A stretch of 15,331 nt of DNA from an uncultured Haemophilus sp. (GTDB lineage: Bacteria; Pseudomonadota; Gammaproteobacteria; Enterobacterales; Pasteurellaceae): NCBI GenBank assembly GCA_905205995.1, contig CAJLFU010000042.1, forward strand, positions 1 to 15,331. Direction: 5' to 3'. The position numbers and the translations under genes were made by a program. The notes under the pieces were generated by a model. It worked only from the letters and a program-made list of their open reading frames with translations, made no database searches and was not told where the DNA came from. Position 1 is the stretch's first letter, and each line of letters starts with the position of its first letter. Shown here one piece after another: positions 13,708 through 15,331 of the stretch.

Positions 13708-13736
13708 ATTCTATAGTTGTAACATTACTGTAACAA
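13708..13736 (-). promoter_or_regulatory. arcA promoter
   Basis: On the reverse strand TTGTTA (13736-13731), exactly 17 bases, then TAGAAT (13713-13708). Transcription would start near 13701, leaving a leader of about 27 bases. Confidence 0.65.
13718..13735 (-). promoter_or_regulatory. Candidate ArcA box in the arcA promoter
   Basis: The reverse strand contains TGTTACA, four bases (GTAA), then TGTTACA: a perfect 7-bp direct repeat with an 11-bp period. ArcA and related OmpR-family regulators bind tandem TGTTA-type half-sites about one helical turn apart. The element fills most of the -35 to -10 spacer and overlaps the -35, which suggests negative autoregulation. Another OmpR-family regulator such as PhoB is the alternative. 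Confidence 0.5.
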
Positions 13737-13773
13737 CAGAAAAGTGCAGTCATTGTTTAAATTACATTTAATT

Positions 13774-13791
13774 TTATGATCTAAGTCATAA
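13774..13791. promoter_or_regulatory. CRP-like palindrome between arcA and dsbD
   Basis: TTATGA-TCTAAG-TCATAA is an inverted repeat with perfect 6-bp arms and a 6-base spacer. The geometry and inner TGATCTA..TCA bases resemble a CRP site, but the outer key G of TGTGA is A. Its centre is about 35 bp upstream of the dsbD -10 and about 75 bp upstream of the arcA -10, so it could act on either gene. Confidence 0.4.
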
Positions 13792-13795
13792 ATTA

Positions 13796-13823
13796 TTAAC
13801 ATTCCGCTTATCTATGCTAGAAT
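13796..13823 (+). promoter_or_regulatory. dsbD promoter
   Basis: TTAACA (13796-13801, 5 of 6), 16 bases, then TAGAAT (13818-13823) preceded by TGC, an extended -10. Transcription would start near 13830, about 21 bases before the ATG. Confidence 0.6.
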
Positions 13824-13850
13824 TTTAGCAGGAACACTAGTTGGAACTTT

Positions 13851-15331
13851 ATGATGAAGCGAATTCTTCTTTTTTTATTTTTTATTTTTACCGCACTTTC
13901 CACTCAAGCCGGTCTTTTTGATAAGAAACCGGCTTTCTTACCTGTGGATGAAGCTTTTCAATTTTCAGCTGCGAAAAGCGAGAATCAAGAAAATGTGATC
14001 GTCAATTGGTCGATTGCAGAAGGGTATTATCTCTATCAAGAGAAAATTTCCGTGAAGCTCAATCAGAAAGAAAATTCATCATTTGATTTGCCGACATTTT
14101 CTATTTCACCCGAAGATTATAACGATCCTTATTTCGGCTTGATGAAGATTTTCAAAAAGCCCGTGCAAGCTATTTTTAAAGCGAGTCAGTCACCATTAAA
14201 AGCAGAAGATGTGGTTGAGATTGCTTACCAAGGTTGTACTGAGGGCTTTTGTTATCCGCCTGAAGTGAAAGAAATTAAAGTAGCAGATTTGTCTATTGCA
14301 CAGGTCGCTAATACTGAAAAAACATCGGAAAACTCGACCGCACTTTCAGCACAACCTAAAGCAGAACAAGACCGTTTAGCGGAAAGTTTATTTAACAGCA
14401 AATATGCCGTATTTGGTTTCTTCTTGTTAGGATTAGGTTTAGCCTTTACTCCTTGTGTATTGCCAATGCTACCACTACTTTCAGCCATTGTGATTGGCCA
14501 AAATCAACGCCCTAATATGTGGCGCGCTTTCGCATTAAGCTTTGTGTATGTGCAGGGGATGGCGCTGACTTATACCTTGCTAGGCTTGGTTGTGGCTGCA
14601 ATTGGTTTACCGTTCCAAGTGGCTTTACAACATCCTTATGTGATGATTGGTTTATCAATCATCTTTGTCTTGTTAGCATTGTCGATGTTTGGTGTATTTA
14701 CCTTACAGCTCCCAAGCTCCTTACAAACAAAACTCTCTTTACTTAGCCAACAGCAAAAAGCCGGCGCTTTGGGTGGGGTGTTCTTAATGGGCATGATTGC
14801 GGGACTAGTGGCTTCACCTTGCACATCCGCACCGCTATCTGGCGCATTGCTTTACGTGGCGCAGAGTGGGGATTTATTCACTGGTGCAATTACGCTTTAT
14901 CTGCTTGCATTAGGTATGGGCGTACCGCTGATTTTAATCACTTTATTTGGGAATAAAATCCTGCCTAAATCAGGCATGTGGATGGAAACGGTCAAAAAGC
15001 TCTTTGGCTTTGTGATGCTCGCGTTACCGGTATTCTTAATTTCTCGTATTTTGCCAGATGAATGGACACCAAGATTATGGGCGATGCTCGGTACTGCATT
15101 TTTCATTTGGTTTGCTTTTCAAATGCCGAAAAATGGCACGGGTTGGGTATTCCGAATTCTCTTTTTAGTTGCGGCAATGATCAGTGTTAAACCGCTTCAA
15201 ACTTGGGTTTGGGGCGAAGTCTCAACACCAAGTGCGGTCGAAAATAAAGTGGTTTCCCATGTTGAATTTAAGAAAGTGAAAAGCGAAGCTGAATTGCAAC
15301 AAGCACTTGCTGAAAATAACAAATCACTTGT
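13851..15331 (+). CDS. dsbD: Thiol:disulfide interchange protein DsbD, 3' end beyond window
   Basis: This inner-membrane protein passes electrons from cytoplasmic thioredoxin to periplasmic DsbC, DsbG and CcmG-type partners. 493 codons are open to the window end. A signal peptide (MMKRILLFLFFIFTALSTQA) is followed by the periplasmic N-terminal domain, about residues 21-150, with redox pair C129 and C134 (YQGCTEGFCYPPE). A linker then leads to the eight-helix membrane domain (about 186-455) with its redox pair C202 (FTPCVLPM) and C324 (ASPCTSAP). The C-terminal thioredoxin-like domain with its CxxC motif is outside the window. E. coli has one more residue between the first cysteine pair. The start may be M1 or M2 (13854); GGAA lies 6 bases before M1. 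Three uptake signals fall in the signal peptide, the linker and the start of the last periplasmic segment. Confidence 0.96.
   Translation, partial: MMKRILLFLFFIFTALSTQAGLFDKKPAFLPVDEAFQFSAAKSENQENVIVNWSIAEGYYLYQEKISVKLNQKENSSFDLPTFSISPEDYNDPYFGLMKIFKKPVQAIFKASQSPLKAEDVVEIAYQGCTEGFCYPPEVKEIKVADLSIAQVANTEKTSENSTALSAQPKAEQDRLAESLFNSKYAVFGFFLLGLGLAFTPCVLPMLPLLSAIVIGQNQRPNMWRAFALSFVYVQGMALTYTLLGLVVAAIGLPFQVALQHPYVMIGLSIIFVLLALSMFGVFTLQLPSSLQTKLSLLSQQQKAGALGGVFLMGMIAGLVASPCTSAPLSGALLYVAQSGDLFTGAITLYLLALGMGVPLILITLFGNKILPKSGMWMETVKKLFGFVMLALPVFLISRILPDEWTPRLWAMLGTAFFIWFAFQMPKNGTGWVFRILFLVAAMISVKPLQTWVWGEVSTPSAVENKVVSHVEFKKVKSEAELQQALAENNKSL
13890..13898 (-). other. DNA uptake signal sequence (USS) in the dsbD signal peptide
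   Basis: Exact ACCGCACTT, encoding T14-A15-L16 of the signal peptide. Confidence 0.85.
14337..14345 (-). other. DNA uptake signal sequence (USS) in the dsbD linker
   Basis: Exact ACCGCACTT, encoding T163-A164-L165 in the low-complexity linker between the periplasmic and membrane domains. Confidence 0.85.
15230..15238 (+). other. DNA uptake signal sequence (USS) near the dsbD membrane-domain exit
   Basis: Exact AAGTGCGGT, encoding parts of P460-S461-A462-V463 just after the last visible membrane helix. Confidence 0.85.

Overview
The window comes from a member of the Pasteurellaceae, most likely a Haemophilus (H. parainfluenzae-like) chromosome. The evidence is the repeated 9-mer AAGTGCGGT / ACCGCACTT, the Haemophilus-type DNA uptake signal (USS), of which I count 12 exact copies, plus AT-rich intergenic DNA and proteins that resemble H. 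influenzae orthologues as I remember them. Almost everything is core chromosome. I see no tRNA, rRNA, CRISPR array, prophage, toxin-antitoxin pair or recognisable defence system.

Layout. (1) 1-1262, minus strand: a sulfur-import pair, a TusA-like sulfurtransferase (tsuB/yeeD type, cut by the window edge) and a YeeE/YedE-family thiosulfate transporter (tsuA). (2) 1263-1911: a scarred 649-bp stretch with no intact gene. It holds a 250-bp divergent duplicate of the 3' end and terminator of cyuA, joined to the 3' remnant of an IS1595-family (IS1016-like) insertion sequence. (3) 1912-6359, minus strand: polA, a small cupin gene and cyuA (L-cysteine desulfidase) in a close-packed series. (4) 6520-6825, plus strand: zapA, divergent from polA. 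(5) 6874-8611, minus strand: ispB then queH, nearly touching. (6) 8835-11741, plus strand: rplU-rpmA, a yhbE-like EamA transporter and obgE, the classic gamma-proteobacterial order. (7) 11792-13674, minus strand: rpmE2-rpmJ2 (type B L31 and L36), smpB and arcA, each transcription unit with a visible terminator. (8) 13851-15331, plus strand: dsbD, cut by the window end before its C-terminal thioredoxin-like domain.

How the genes work together. The left third has a sulfur theme: thiosulfate uptake and sulfur relay (tsuA/tsuB) lie next to cysteine breakdown (cyuA). The middle is translation and housekeeping: L21, L27, the Obg ribosome-assembly GTPase, SmpB for trans-translation, QueH for the tRNA base queuosine and IspB for the quinone side chain. 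The right end concerns redox: ArcA (respiratory response regulator) is divergent from dsbD (periplasmic thiol reduction). Several promoters of near-consensus spacing can be read. Two carry candidate operators over the -35 region: a Fur/Zur-type palindrome before rpmE2-rpmJ2 and a TGTTA-N6-TGTTA direct repeat before arcA.

The most unusual structure is the cyuA-tail duplication. The two copies are about 94% identical, yet 9 of 10 coding differences are silent third-codon changes. They therefore look like two alleles brought together by recombination, probably after DNA uptake, and not like a recent duplication that decayed. I found no convincing undescribed multi-gene system.
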